DNA from: an archaeon 13_2_20CM_2_53_6
GTDB taxonomy: Archaea; Thermoproteota; Bathyarchaeia; 40CM-2-53-6
Direction of reading: 5' to 3'
Assembly (NCBI GenBank): GCA_001915065.1
Contig: MNDT01000020.1
Coordinates: 1-61,259 of the forward strand
DNA: 61,259 nt
Under the pieces are notes generated by a model. It was not told where the DNA came from. It did no database searches and saw nothing but the letters and a program-made list of their open reading frames with translations. The translations under genes were made by a program, and so were the position numbers. Every line of letters starts with the position of its first letter. The first letter of the stretch is position 1. Shown in pieces: positions 8,801 to 17,012 of the stretch.

Positions 8801-10686
8801 GCGTCACTCCTCCTCTATTGACAGCCAATTTCACCTACAGTCCATCCTCACCACAGGCCGGACAGCAGATCACATTCACAGCCTCAGAATTGGGAGGGAC
8901 AGCACCCTACTCCTTCAACTGGACGTTTGGTGACTTATCAAATGCTACAGGGTCAACGGCAGCTTACACATACTCATCGACAGGAAATTTCAGCGTCACA
9001 CTGACCATCAAGGATAGTGGCTCGTCACAGCAGACGGCCACCTCCTCCACAACAATAGATGTCTCTCCGACGCCTACTTCTACGGCTGTAGCTTGTCCAG
9101 GAACGGGCATCGTCAGTGTAAGCCTGATATGCAGTGTCACAGTCGCCGACACCGCGTTTGGGATTATCAGCATGCCAACCGGTTTCGTCTCGGTTAATTC
9201 GAGTATCGGTTGCTTCCTCTCTAGCGGCTTATGCACTGTGAACATAACCTCATCAGTCTCAGGTAGCCTCGACGTATCCGCAAGCTACGGAGGAGATGCC
9301 GGACATCTCGCCAGCATCAGTCCTCCCGTACTAGTAAGGATCAATAGTCGTGAGACTTCAATGGTGGTTACTTGTGCTCCGTCGACTCTGACGCTAGGCC
9401 AGGACACTACCTGTTCCGCTACTGTGACTGACACGTCGCCTGGTATGACTAATACCCCATCCGGCAACGTGACCTTCACTCCTATCGGCGTCTTTGCACT
9501 AACGGGCACTGGAGCTTCGGCCAGCTGCTCAACAAACATCGCTACAACTGCCGTAGGGAAGCTGTCGATCTCCGCCGCCTACCTCGGTGACTCGAATCAC
9601 AATGCCAGTTCGGGAATCACGACGGTCGATGTGCTCCCGCTTCCGCCACCACCCTTCGTGGCCGATCTTGCCTTCATTCCCAACAGCCCTGTAACGGGTC
9701 AAACGGTCAACTTCACAGCGACCGTTACCGGCGGATCGCCCCCCTACACCTACTCTTGGAGCTTCGGCGACGGCACCATAGACTCTGGAAGCCCTACCAG
9801 CCACACGTATGAAAACGTCAACACCTACTCCGTCGTCCTGATCGTGACGGACGCGAACCGAACAACCTTCTCTGACACTAAATTACTCGCCGTAAAAGTC
9901 ACACCAAATCCCCCCATTATCCTTACAGTTCCAAGCAACCAGTCGATCGATCACGGTTCGAATCTAACATTCAACGTGACAGCGGTGGAGGACTCGCCAC
10001 AGCAGATTAGCATATCATGTGTGTCCTGCCCTAGTCTAGGCGCGGATTTCACATTCAACAGCGGCCCCGGTGCCGCGTATGGAACGTTCAGCTGGACCCC
10101 TTCCGAAGCGCAAGCCCCGGGAATATACTTTGTAGTCTTGTCCTCAACGGATGGAACACAGATCGTAAACGCGACCGCTACAGTAACCGTCAACGAGTAT
10201 AACGTACCCCCGGTTTTACATGTCCCTGACACTCTTACCGTCCGGGACGGAGAGACCCTTCAGTTTACAGTGAACGCAACAGACTCTGATGCTCCATTCG
10301 AGAATGTCACTTTGACAGCCATCGGGCTTCCAGATGGCGCGTCGTTCGACCCCGAGACAGGGGTCTTCTACTGGCCCATCCAAGGAGTCCAGCCTGGCCC
10401 GTACACTCTCACTTTCACGGCCACGGATAATGGCGTTCCGGCTCTCCAAGATTCGCAGATCGTCGTAGTCCATGTGAATAATGGGAACGGCCGATGTTTC
10501 ATCTGCGAGATGTTTCTTGAATCGCAGCTGGGCGTGAACCCGAGCCCATTGATCCTCATCCTGCGGGCGATGGTTGCGTTGATGGGATTTCTCTCGGTAA
10601 TAACAATGAAATATTTGAAAGATCATGGACGAGAGAGGGTCAAACGCACGGTCCAACATTCTGGCGATGTCGAGAACGCATCATAA
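5869..10686 (+). CDS. Giant secreted phosphoesterase (acid phosphatase/phospholipase C-like) with PKD and Ig-like repeats
   Basis: A 1605-aa extracellular protein. Residues about 260-540 form a phosphoesterase-type catalytic domain (alkaline phosphatase-like fold, as in bacterial phospholipase C and acid phosphatases). It is recognised from DHIVMIAMENQYYS, IPSFHNYG, WFTPTDEHNMHN and LYIWFDEYDPS, where the Asp, Asn and His residues are the likely metal ligands. Six PKD domains (YSWDFGDG-type cores) follow at about 545-1065. After them come two Ig-like modules, a seventh PKD, two cadherin/putative-Ig-like modules, and a C-terminal membrane anchor (LILILRAMVALMGFLSVITM) with a basic tail. The ATG at 5869 falls inside the hydrophobic signal segment. 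In-frame codons back to CTG 5812 add LSKHTTRSLRALLLC, giving a proper signal peptide. The true start is therefore probably upstream and non-canonical. Confidence 0.85.
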   Translation: MSATLAIQLLALPESTTGNGSSFNHSVLESSASTTVGFNCTDWNCNPSNGQSLTVAGNGTMEVRQTNTACGWNGTYYDSAVRGTPPPAQGGPQGTPLPPGLSTVSVQVKYLGSRSSSSSCEEYHLFVSMYFRLSQNVTLYCSEGGRTESSNYLDTQVRLDNVNGTDRPQLSSPAYCGSAVGAWGWSNNVLSLSPGQDGTLTANATTQCQQAEAAWGISGIPCTLTGIEIGTEGYGISSLDTNWYSVTYSLQSSAVPSGSSFDHIVMIAMENQYYSTVLGTGTGASCCPFLTSLLPYSATIPSFHNYGANDFSGDTISGCSAACYTAETSGGTYGVSDGLAGGSVSATNIFDRLTGAGLTWKGFCEDNCPRNADHFPLLQYADTYQSTCAAASSENCFLYTCTSCTAADVSDSQLIAELNSPSPANYIWFTPTDEHNMHNVPPSSGDAYLKQILVGTGTVSSPSPGSMLSTTAFTSGHTLLYIWFDEYDPSPNLLYEPGIVRSGFISTANNYDEYASLHTIENNWSLLGLNLDTNAPLISDIFSPTTSMSAAFTYTPPVPTAGTAVTFVASAIGGTPVYTYSWDFGDGTSGTGSSSTHAYSSAGSYNVLMTVKDNGSPQQTAPSQQTVTVTSPPPPLSASFTFSPSSPATEQQVTFTASSTGGTAPYSYSWSFGDGSIGTGSTSTHAYSSAGSFTVTLTVKDTGSPQQTVTSQKTVTVTSPPPTLTASFIYSPSSPQTGQQVTFTASAGGGTTPYSFSWSFGDGSTGTGASVTHAYSSAGSFTVTLTVKDSGSPQQTVTSQQTVSVSNPPPALTASITYSPSSPQAGQQVTFTASASGGTAPYSFTWDFGDGSTGTGSSAAHTYSSAGTFNVALTTRDSGSPQQTANSQQPVTVTITTLTASFSYDPSSPQVGQVVTFTASASGGTSPYAFSWNFGDGSTAVGSSATHAYSSPGSFNAVLIVNDSGVPNQTASSRQTVSVTPPLLTANFTYSPSSPQAGQQITFTASELGGTAPYSFNWTFGDLSNATGSTAAYTYSSTGNFSVTLTIKDSGSSQQTATSSTTIDVSPTPTSTAVACPGTGIVSVSLICSVTVADTAFGIISMPTGFVSVNSSIGCFLSSGLCTVNITSSVSGSLDVSASYGGDAGHLASISPPVLVRINSRETSMVVTCAPSTLTLGQDTTCSATVTDTSPGMTNTPSGNVTFTPIGVFALTGTGASASCSTNIATTAVGKLSISAAYLGDSNHNASSGITTVDVLPLPPPPFVADLAFIPNSPVTGQTVNFTATVTGGSPPYTYSWSFGDGTIDSGSPTSHTYENVNTYSVVLIVTDANRTTFSDTKLLAVKVTPNPPIILTVPSNQSIDHGSNLTFNVTAVEDSPQQISISCVSCPSLGADFTFNSGPGAAYGTFSWTPSEAQAPGIYFVVLSSTDGTQIVNATATVTVNEYNVPPVLHVPDTLTVRDGETLQFTVNATDSDAPFENVTLTAIGLPDGASFDPETGVFYWPIQGVQPGPYTLTFTATDNGVPALQDSQIVVVHVNNGNGRCFICEMFLESQLGVNPSPLILILRAMVALMGFLSVITMKYLKDHGRERVKRTVQHSGDVENAS
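7510..9066 (+). repeat. Six tandem PKD-domain coding repeats (about 255-260 nt each)
   Basis: Each unit encodes a variant of LTASFxYSPSSPQxGQQVTFTAS ... SFGDGSTGTGS ... HAYSSAGSFTVTLTVKDSGSPQQT. Units 2-4 are closest to one another, also at DNA level. Units 5 and 6 have diverged, with FGDLSNATG in the last. This suggests recent duplication inside the gene, and such tracts are prone to copy-number change and assembly collapse. Confidence 0.85.
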
Positions 10687-10810
10687 GGCGGCCTCTCCCT
10701 TTCTAGGTTCCTCTAAAGTGCTCGTGATATGAGCGATTTCCGGGCCCTAGTCAGTCCTGTCTCCGACAGCAAGGAACCAGTCTGTACAATAGTCATACTT
10801 CTGAGAATAG

Positions 10811-11749
10811 TTGCCGCTAAACCCTTTTACCCGCGACCTCCAAACCTCGTCCGTCGCTGAATTGCAGATCCACCGGCCCAGCACTGTCAGTTCGTATTGG
10901 GAACTGATGAAGCCGAGAATTGTTCTCCTGCTGGACTTTACTGCTTTGGCTGCGTTTCTCGCCACGCCTTCAAGCATCGACATTCTTCGACTGGTGGCGG
11001 TCATTGCGGCGGGCACGCTTGCTTCAGGAGGAGCAGGGGCGCTCAATAGCTACCTCGACGAGGACATCGACAGGTCGATGGGACGAACCAGTCGTCGGCC
11101 CATCCCTCAGGGAGATATCTCCCCCTTCAAGGCGCTGATCTTTGGCCTCGCGTTGATAGGTGGAGGATTGGTTATATCTGCTCTCTATCTGCCGTTACTT
11201 GCAGGACTCTTCATTCTCCTAGGGGCCGCGATCTACGTCCTCTTCTACACGAAATACTTGAAGAGAAGAACCAGTCTCAACATCGTCTTGGGAGGCTCGG
11301 CCGGGAGCTGTGCGCCCTTGGCCGGGTGGGCCGCGGCAACGGGAAATCTCTCAAATGCTGCGCCGTGGTTGATGGCCCTACTCGTCTTCGTCTGGACCCC
11401 CAGCCACTTCTGGGCACTCGCTATGAGAGCGGTCAGCGATTACACCAGGGCTCGGATTCCCATGCTACCCGTGGTGGTTGGAGAAAAGAGGACAGCACAG
11501 TACATAGCGCTGAACACCTTTCTCCTCGTTCCGTTATCGCTGGCCTTGGTTTGGTTCGGCTTCGGTCTGCTCTATCTGGTCGTGGCCGGTCTTTTGGGAT
11601 TCGGGATGATAATGGTAGACGTGAAACTGGCAATGAATCCGACCAAAGCCCGGGCATGGACGGCGTTCAAGTTTTCCAGCCCGTACTTGGCCATTGTTTT
11701 TCTTGCTATGGCGCTTGATGTGAGGCTGCTCCCTCACTATCTTGTCTAG
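10811..11749 (+). CDS. ctaB: Protoheme IX farnesyltransferase (heme O synthase)
   Basis: UbiA-superfamily membrane prenyltransferase of up to 312 aa that attaches farnesyl to heme B to make heme O for terminal oxidases. MKPRIVLLLDFTA, the first Asp-rich motif NSYLDEDIDR, the following RTSRRPIPQG, and YTKYLKRRTSLNIVLGGSAGS are all diagnostic for the CyoE/CtaB branch. About nine membrane segments are expected. The TTG at 10811 gives a 32-residue polar lead-in. TTG 10862 or ATG 10907 (MKPRI) are equally reasonable starts. No oxidase subunits are adjacent. Presence of this enzyme argues for a heme-copper oxidase with O- or A-type heme in the host. Confidence 0.92.
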   Translation: MPLNPFTRDLQTSSVAELQIHRPSTVSSYWELMKPRIVLLLDFTALAAFLATPSSIDILRLVAVIAAGTLASGGAGALNSYLDEDIDRSMGRTSRRPIPQGDISPFKALIFGLALIGGGLVISALYLPLLAGLFILLGAAIYVLFYTKYLKRRTSLNIVLGGSAGSCAPLAGWAAATGNLSNAAPWLMALLVFVWTPSHFWALAMRAVSDYTRARIPMLPVVVGEKRTAQYIALNTFLLVPLSLALVWFGFGLLYLVVAGLLGFGMIMVDVKLAMNPTKARAWTAFKFSSPYLAIVFLAMALDVRLLPHYLV

Positions 11750-11761
11750 CGGAGCATCGAG

Positions 11762-12364
11762 CTAGGATTTTGCAACTAGTCTCACGAAGTTCTGAATGAT
11801 TAACTGTCCGTGTGGATTCTTATCATCTGATCTCTCGGGATGAAACTGGAGCCCGTAGATCGGACGAGTCTCGTGGGCGATGGCTTCTACTCGCGAGGTG
11901 GACGATTCTGCGAGGTGGCGGAATCCCTTCGGGACATTCGAGAGGGCTTGTCGGTGAGACTCGGATACTTGGATGGTTTCAGGTAGCCCATCAAAGATAG
12001 GATCTTTGGCTAGCAATTTTACCTCCTTGAGAGCTCTGATGGTCTGGCCGAGGTCGTTAACCTCCGCGCCATAAGCGGCGCCTATGAGCTGGTGACCGAA
12101 GCAGATTCCGAGAAATGGAATGTCAAGTTTTCTGACAAGGTCCATCTCCTGCTGGAAGACTGTTTTGGTGTCAGACTTGGATAGCATGAAGTTGGAGCCA
12201 GTGAGAATCGCGAGGTCAGGGGATCTGTGAGTGACCATGTCTAGCAGGCCTCGCGACCTGTAGTCCAGCATCTCTACTCGTTGCCCAGTACATCTTGTCA
12301 GATTGTGAAGTGCCTGTCCCGCCTTTTCGTCTTCTTTGTAGTTATTGATGACAATGATTTTCAA
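11762..12364 (-). CDS. Class I glutamine amidotransferase (GuaA-N-like)
   Basis: 200-aa single-domain GATase. The nucleophile elbow GICFGHQL supplies the catalytic Cys, and LQFHPERS the His-x-Glu pair, so the triad is complete. Size and general pattern resemble the free amidotransferase subunit of archaeal GMP synthase, but stand-alone GATases serve several pathways and no synthetase partner is adjacent. It starts 10 nt downstream of the class V aminotransferase gene, so the two should be co-transcribed from the promoter at 13573-13581. A joint role in handling nitrogen or sulfur groups is possible but not shown. Confidence 0.82.
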   Translation of the reverse strand: MKIIVINNYKEDEKAGQALHNLTRCTGQRVEMLDYRSRGLLDMVTHRSPDLAILTGSNFMLSKSDTKTVFQQEMDLVRKLDIPFLGICFGHQLIGAAYGAEVNDLGQTIRALKEVKLLAKDPIFDGLPETIQVSESHRQALSNVPKGFRHLAESSTSRVEAIAHETRPIYGLQFHPERSDDKNPHGQLIIQNFVRLVAKS

Positions 12365-12373
12365 ACGGTGAAC

Positions 12374-13531
12374 TCACAGAGCCGCGAGAAGCTTGTCGAT
12401 TTCCTCTTCTGTATTGTAGTAGTGTGGCGAGACGCGTATAGCTTTGACTCTACTCGCGACGGTGATGTTTAGTGACTTTAGTTTGTTGAAGGTCGCTTGA
12501 GGGTCGGGGTCTTCGAAGACAACTATTCCGCTCCTGCGGTCAGACGCTAGTGGTGTGACTATTTTTCTTCCTTTCTTCTTCAGGCCCTCGATCAGGTGAT
12601 CGGTTATCTTGAGGACACGATGATACCTCTCCTGCTGGTCATGCTTGAGTGCATATTCTAGGGCGGCTTTAGCTCCGATGATGGAGATGACCCCCCAGCT
12701 TCCCCCTTCGAAGCGGGTCGCATCTTTGGCCGGTTCAACAACTTCGATGTTGAATGGTTTGCCGAACAAGTCTTGTTGCGTTGACAGTCTCCGGACTACC
12801 GAGTCTTCAACGCCATGCCAGCCGATATAGTTGGGGTCGAGATCGTTGAGCCGGTCGTTGCGAGTGTAGAGGAATGCCGCTCCGTGGGGTCCCTGCATCC
12901 ACTTGTACATTCCACAGACTAGCGCGTCCACGTCGTCCTGTCTGGCATTTATGGGGAAGACTCCCAACCCGTGGAACGAGTCTGCGATGATGAAGGCATT
13001 GTGTTCATGCGCGAGCTTTGCTATCTCGCGAACCTTCTCTCGACAGCCGTTCGTCCAGGAAACATAGTCGACTGAGACGATCGAGGTGTTGTCATCGATC
13101 GCTTTCTCCCAGTCGTGTAGCGGGATAATGCCGTTGCTGTCTTTGCGGAGGAGTCGGACTTCGCTCGCACGCCCGTGTCTCTTCTGGAGATGCCACATGT
13201 AGATGTTGGTGGGGAAATTCAGCTCGCTGATGACGATGTTGCCGTTGGGCTTGTATTTCATGCTGCTCGCCAGTGCTGTCAATGCAGAGGTGACGTTCGG
13301 CACGCTAGCCACCTCGTCCAAGCCGGCCCCGATCATCTTTCCGAAGAGTCTACGGGACTCGATTATCATGGGAAGCCATTCTTCCCAGTTCTCACCGTAG
13401 TCACGCCAGTCGGTCATGTATTCGTGAATGGAGTCGAGGACATGAATCGAGGGAGGGCCAGTCCCGGCATTGTCGAAGTATGCGCGTCGAGAAGTTACCG
13501 GGATCTCCTTCCTAACCAAGTCGATATTCAA
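12374..13531 (-). CDS. Class V aminotransferase (cysteine desulfurase/selenocysteine lyase-like)
   Basis: 385-aa PLP enzyme. AYFDNAGTGPPS near the N-terminus matches the family's opening motif. The ADSFHGLGVFPI block gives the PLP-binding Asp and His, and CGMYKWMQGPHGAAFLY contains the Schiff-base lysine. The downstream RFEGGSWG is also typical. The reading frame is open to 13762, but a TATA box (TTTATA, minus strand, 13576-13581) predicts a transcript start near 13551. The first good start after that is TTG 13531 (LNIDLVRKEIPVTS), which matches family N-termini. The exact reaction (desulfurase, lyase or transaminase) cannot be fixed from sequence. Operon with the GATase. Confidence 0.85.
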   Translation of the reverse strand: MNIDLVRKEIPVTSRRAYFDNAGTGPPSIHVLDSIHEYMTDWRDYGENWEEWLPMIIESRRLFGKMIGAGLDEVASVPNVTSALTALASSMKYKPNGNIVISELNFPTNIYMWHLQKRHGRASEVRLLRKDSNGIIPLHDWEKAIDDNTSIVSVDYVSWTNGCREKVREIAKLAHEHNAFIIADSFHGLGVFPINARQDDVDALVCGMYKWMQGPHGAAFLYTRNDRLNDLDPNYIGWHGVEDSVVRRLSTQQDLFGKPFNIEVVEPAKDATRFEGGSWGVISIIGAKAALEYALKHDQQERYHRVLKITDHLIEGLKKKGRKIVTPLASDRRSGIVVFEDPDPQATFNKLKSLNITVASRVKAIRVSPHYYNTEEEIDKLLAAL

Positions 13532-13572
13532 ATGAACACCAGATGCAGGATTATCGGATAATTTCGAGTCAC

Positions 13573-13581
13573 GGGTATAAA
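13573..13581 (-). promoter_or_regulatory. TATA box for the aminotransferase-GATase operon
   Basis: CTTTATACC on the minus strand. Its distance implies transcription from about 13551, leaving a 20-nt leader before TTG 13531. This is the main argument for the shortened start of the aminotransferase. Confidence 0.6.
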
Positions 13582-13700
13582 GAGAGTGCTCGCGGATTAT
13601 CATTCGGTTGCCAATATCTAGGCTTCTCTTCGAGCTTCCTATTCGAAACGTAAGGTTCACAATGTCCTGAGCCTCTCGATGACACAACTGGAGGGACGGG

Positions 13701-14789
13701 ATGGGTCTTCCTGAGAAGATTAAGCAGATCGAGGAGGAGATGAAGAAGACCCAGATCCACAAGCATACAGAGCATCATATCGGGCTCCTCAAGGCCAAGC
13801 TTGCGCGGCTGAGAGCGGAGCTGGAAGCGTCCACCAGCAAGGGTGGTGGACCTGCCTTCGAGATTCGGAAGGGAGGCGACGCTACAGTTGTTCTGATCGG
13901 TCTGCCAAGCGTCGGAAAGTCTACGATTCTGAACAGGCTGACGAACGCGAAGTCGAAAGTGGCAGCGTACGCGTTCACGACGCTAACCGTTGTTCCGGGA
14001 ATACTCCGTTACAACGGCGCTGACATTCAGATACTCGACCTGCCTGGAATCATCAGCGGCGCCTCGTCGGGAAAGGGTCGAGGGAGAAGGGTTCTCTCGG
14101 TAGCTCGGAACGCAGACCTTGCCATGCTGATCCTCGACGTTTTCCAGCCGGGTCAGCTCGACCTCTTGAAGCACGAGCTCAATGAGATGGGCATACGAGT
14201 CAACCAGAAGCCACCGGATGTCGTGATCACAAGGTCGAACAAGGGAGGGCTGGCCGTCACGTCGAGCGTCAAACTCACCAAGCTCTCCCTTGCAACTGTC
14301 AAGGGAATCGCCGATGCCTATGGCGTTAGCAACGGCAGCATTCTGATCCGTGAAGACATCAACGACGACCAACTTATCGACATATTGACCGGAAACAGAA
14401 GATACGTACCCGCGCTCGTCGTCCTCAACAAGGTAGACCTTGTCAACGAGCAGTATCTCGCGGCGGTGAAGAAACAGGTTGGAACCAGCTTCGTGCCCGT
14501 GTCTGCGGAGAAGGGGTTGAACATGGATGTGCTCGCGGACCGGTTATGGGAGACTCTGAATTTCATCCGTATCTATCTGAAGCGGCCTGATGGAGAGGCT
14601 GACTTCGAGAAGCCTCTCATCCTCCCCGCAGGCTCCAGTCTTAGAGATGTCTGCAAGAAGATCCACCCTCGATTCGTTGAAGGGGCCAAGTACGCGTTCG
14701 TAACCGGGTCCAGCGTAAAATTTGAAGGTCAGAGGGTCAGCCTAGACCACGTTCCCGCAGACAAGGACGTCGTGACGATAATGCGATAG
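13701..14789 (+). CDS. drg: DRG-family Obg-like GTPase with TGS domain
   Basis: 362-aa GTP-binding protein of the developmentally regulated GTP-binding (DRG) family, found in archaea and eukaryotes and linked to translation and ribosomes. The N-terminal basic helix MGLPEKIKQIEEEMKKTQ and the HKHTEHHIGLLKAKLA segment are hallmarks. G1 is GLPSVGKST (residues about 67-75), G3 is DLPGIISGAS with the Obg-type glycines, and G4 is NKVD. The C-terminal 75 residues (IRIYLKRPDGEADFEKPLIL onwards) are the TGS domain. Length is normal. It is divergent from the aminotransferase operon. Confidence 0.96.
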   Translation: MGLPEKIKQIEEEMKKTQIHKHTEHHIGLLKAKLARLRAELEASTSKGGGPAFEIRKGGDATVVLIGLPSVGKSTILNRLTNAKSKVAAYAFTTLTVVPGILRYNGADIQILDLPGIISGASSGKGRGRRVLSVARNADLAMLILDVFQPGQLDLLKHELNEMGIRVNQKPPDVVITRSNKGGLAVTSSVKLTKLSLATVKGIADAYGVSNGSILIREDINDDQLIDILTGNRRYVPALVVLNKVDLVNEQYLAAVKKQVGTSFVPVSAEKGLNMDVLADRLWETLNFIRIYLKRPDGEADFEKPLILPAGSSLRDVCKKIHPRFVEGAKYAFVTGSSVKFEGQRVSLDHVPADKDVVTIMR

Positions 14790-14830
14790 CGCTAGGTTGG
14801 GCAGGTGGATGCCCATCGTCGGAGCTAGCG
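14790..14830 (+). terminator. Nested stem-loop just after drg
   Basis: CGCTAG (14790-14795) pairs with CTAGCG (14825-14830), and inside it TGGGCA (14798-14803) pairs with TGCCCA (14810-14815). It begins directly after the drg stop codon, so it may be a 3'-end or processing element. The rest of the gap to 15062 shows no gene. A GGTTCGATTCC that resembles a tRNA T-loop follows, but no tRNA can be folded around it. Confidence 0.35.
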
Positions 14831-15062
14831 TCGGGTTCGATTCCATCACGACTTCTTATTCATATTGAACATCTATGGCGTGGACCAATTTCGTGACACT
14901 TAATATCAGAATTCTACGGGTCGTTCTGTCGACGAGAGTCTCAATCACTCTCTTCGCGCAGCCAGGCGGGTGCTCTCCAGAGAGCCTCAGAACACCGATT
15001 TCTCGAGCTTAGCAACTCAATAGTTCTATCGTCTTTTCTCCGCTTTCGAAGTGAATGGGTAT

Positions 15063-15818
15063 TCAGATCATTTTGAAGTCTGTCTGTGGAATGTCCGCTC
15101 TGACTACGCTTCCACTACTGCCGTCAATAATTGCATTGAAGTTTTTCCCCTTGTACTCGTACTGTATGAACCAGAGTGGTGCGTGCAGGTAGGTCGGCTT
15201 CTCCACGTCGAATGTCGTGTCGAACTTTGTCACCTGGTCTACTTCCTGTTTCAGAAGGAATCGTTGGTTGTCTTCAACCTCGTCCTTTGCATGAGCAATT
15301 GCCTCAGAGCTGTCCAGTTCGCTGTTCAGAAAATTGGCCTGGGGTTCCACCTTCGTGAAGTCAAACGGTATCTTACCTTCAGAGGGAACCTTGTAGTCTC
15401 TCGTCGGAAACTCTGCGGCCTTTCGTCCCAGTACCAGCCAGTCGTAGTCGTTCTGGATCGTCCCCTTTCTCTGGGTTGGGGGAGAGATTCTTTCCAATAA
15501 TCCCTCGTAGGTGCTGGTCGCGGTCAGGGGAACTAGCCAGAAAGGCAGGTATCTCAGCTCTAGCGTAGTGATCCGGCTCTTCTTCGCCAAGTCTCTAGGC
15601 TTCATGAACCCTGACCTCATCCATTCTTGGAGGTCCTGAGTTATTCTAGTGCTGTCAAGCTCGTTGAGTATGAGGCTGTGTTCCAGCTGGAATGGAGTGT
15701 TGGCTCCAACTACCGACGTGTAGCCGCAGTATCTGCATGTAGCTACAAGCTCCCCAGGGGAGAGCTTGAGGGGGGCTCCGCAGTTGGGGCACTCGATCTC
15801 TGAGACGATCCGGGACAT
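15063..15818 (-). CDS. Zinc-ribbon protein of unknown function (251 aa)
   Basis: Not recognised as a named family. The N-terminus carries a four-cysteine zinc ribbon (IECPNCGAPLKL ... ATCRYCGYTSVVG, residues about 9-38). Next come a charged helix, an LPFWLVPLTATSTYEG segment, and a basic stretch PPTQRKGTIQNDYDWLV. The C-terminal YLHAPLWFIQYEYKGKNFNAIIDGSSGSVV is the best-conserved-looking part and could form a beta-rich module. LPFWLVP and APLWFIQYEY repeat a similar theme, which hints at an internal duplication. No clear membrane helix. Convergent position after drg and divergent from htpX suggest its own promoter. Confidence 0.8.
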   Translation of the reverse strand: MSRIVSEIECPNCGAPLKLSPGELVATCRYCGYTSVVGANTPFQLEHSLILNELDSTRITQDLQEWMRSGFMKPRDLAKKSRITTLELRYLPFWLVPLTATSTYEGLLERISPPTQRKGTIQNDYDWLVLGRKAAEFPTRDYKVPSEGKIPFDFTKVEPQANFLNSELDSSEAIAHAKDEVEDNQRFLLKQEVDQVTKFDTTFDVEKPTYLHAPLWFIQYEYKGKNFNAIIDGSSGSVVRADIPQTDFKMI

Positions 15819-15892
15819 GACGCGTTCTCTCCTCGTCCTAGGATAGAATTAAAGAAGGGCCGAATTAAGTTCTCTAGGATCAGGAATGGATC

Positions 15893-16939
15893 ATGGCCGG
15901 ACTAGGCGCTTTGAAGCGTACGATGAGCTTCACGATCATCCTAGTCTTCGCCATATTCCTCGGGCTGATCTTCGTTGTCTCCTTCTTCTTTTTGGACCCT
16001 TTTCAGGGGCTGGTTCTTGCCATCGTGGGTTCCGTTTTCATAATACTGTTCCAGTACGCTATAGGACCCGTCATTGTTAGAGCTACCAGCCGGCTCCACT
16101 ATTTAGCCCCCGGCGAGAACCAGTGGCTGGAATCAAAGGTCGCCCAGCTAGCGTCACAGTCGAATATTCCCGTGCCTCGGATCGCGATATCGCCTGATCC
16201 AACGCCCAACGCTTTCGTCTTCGGTCGGACTAGTAAGGGCGCAACCCTGGCAGTTCATCAGGGACTGTTACAGCGTTTGAACGAGGATGAGATAGAAGGC
16301 GTGATCGGCCACGAGCTCGGCCATGTGAAGCATCGCGATTTTATCGTTGTCACTATGATCTCGGCGATTCCCCTTGTTGCGTATCTGATCGCCCGGGCTG
16401 TTCTCTGGGGAGGCTATGCCAGCGGTTCTAGCAGGCGTGGCTCCGGCAAGGACAATAGCGCTGGCGCGCTGATCATCATCGCAGTCGCGGCCTATCTTGT
16501 CTACATCTTGACAACTCTGCTAGCTCTCAGGCTTACGCGTCTCCGAGAGAGCTACGCGGACGCCTACTCCGCATTTCTAACCCAGAGACCGAGAGAGCTT
16601 GAGAGTGCGCTGACAAAGATCGCCTATGGCCTATCTATCGCGCCGGGCGAGCCTAATGGTGCCCGTGCCTTCTTCATCGAGGATCCTGCTCAGGCGAAAC
16701 ATGATGTGGCACGGATAATTGATCAGAAGTCGAAGTATGATCTTGACCATGACGGTGTCCTGAGCGAACGGGAGCTGGAGTTGGCTATGGAGGCCGACGC
16801 CAAGTCAAACTGGAGGAAGGCGGCTGAGCTGTTCATGACCCATCCGCCAACCTACAAGAGGATTCTCATGCTGAGGGAGATCGAGCAGGATATGAATACT
16901 GGAAACTTCCAGCAGTCAAACATCTACAAGCACGTCTGA
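15893..16939 (+). CDS. htpX: HtpX-like M48 zinc metalloprotease with an EF-hand-like insert
   Basis: 348-aa membrane protease for quality control of membrane proteins. Two N-terminal membrane segments (about 12-60), NIPVPRIAISPDPTPNAFVFG, then the zinc site GHELGHVKH (HExxH) and two further hydrophobic segments. RESYADAYSAFLT carries the third zinc ligand (Glu), and the HPPTYKRI box is near the C-terminus. Between the last two lies DLDHDGVLSERE (residues 283-294), a complete 12-residue EF-hand calcium-loop pattern (D1, D3, D5, G6, L8, E12), which is not a usual part of HtpX. Start ATG at 15893. Divergent from the zinc-ribbon gene. Confidence 0.93.
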   Translation: MAGLGALKRTMSFTIILVFAIFLGLIFVVSFFFLDPFQGLVLAIVGSVFIILFQYAIGPVIVRATSRLHYLAPGENQWLESKVAQLASQSNIPVPRIAISPDPTPNAFVFGRTSKGATLAVHQGLLQRLNEDEIEGVIGHELGHVKHRDFIVVTMISAIPLVAYLIARAVLWGGYASGSSRRGSGKDNSAGALIIIAVAAYLVYILTTLLALRLTRLRESYADAYSAFLTQRPRELESALTKIAYGLSIAPGEPNGARAFFIEDPAQAKHDVARIIDQKSKYDLDHDGVLSERELELAMEADAKSNWRKAAELFMTHPPTYKRILMLREIEQDMNTGNFQQSNIYKHV

Positions 16940-16974
16940 CTTGGGCCTTCGCCAGCCGTCCGAGTGCAATAGGA

Positions 16975-16982
16975 CTATAAAC
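16975..16982 (+). promoter_or_regulatory. TATA box of the small membrane protein gene
   Basis: CTATAAAC predicts transcription from about 17003, ten bases before ATG 17013. This supports the short start over the ORF-track start at 16941. Confidence 0.55.
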
Positions 16983-17012
16983 AGGGAAGGTCCGAGATTT
17001 ATCGAGTCTGCA

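Noticed and set aside
7510-9066. CRISPR or mobile-element repeat array
   Set aside because: The repeats are in frame and encode PKD domains; no spacers, cas genes or transposase genes are present.
14831-14850. tRNA gene or fragment suggested by GGTTCGATTCC
   Set aside because: The flanks of the T-loop-like sequence do not pair as a T stem and no acceptor or anticodon stem can be built.
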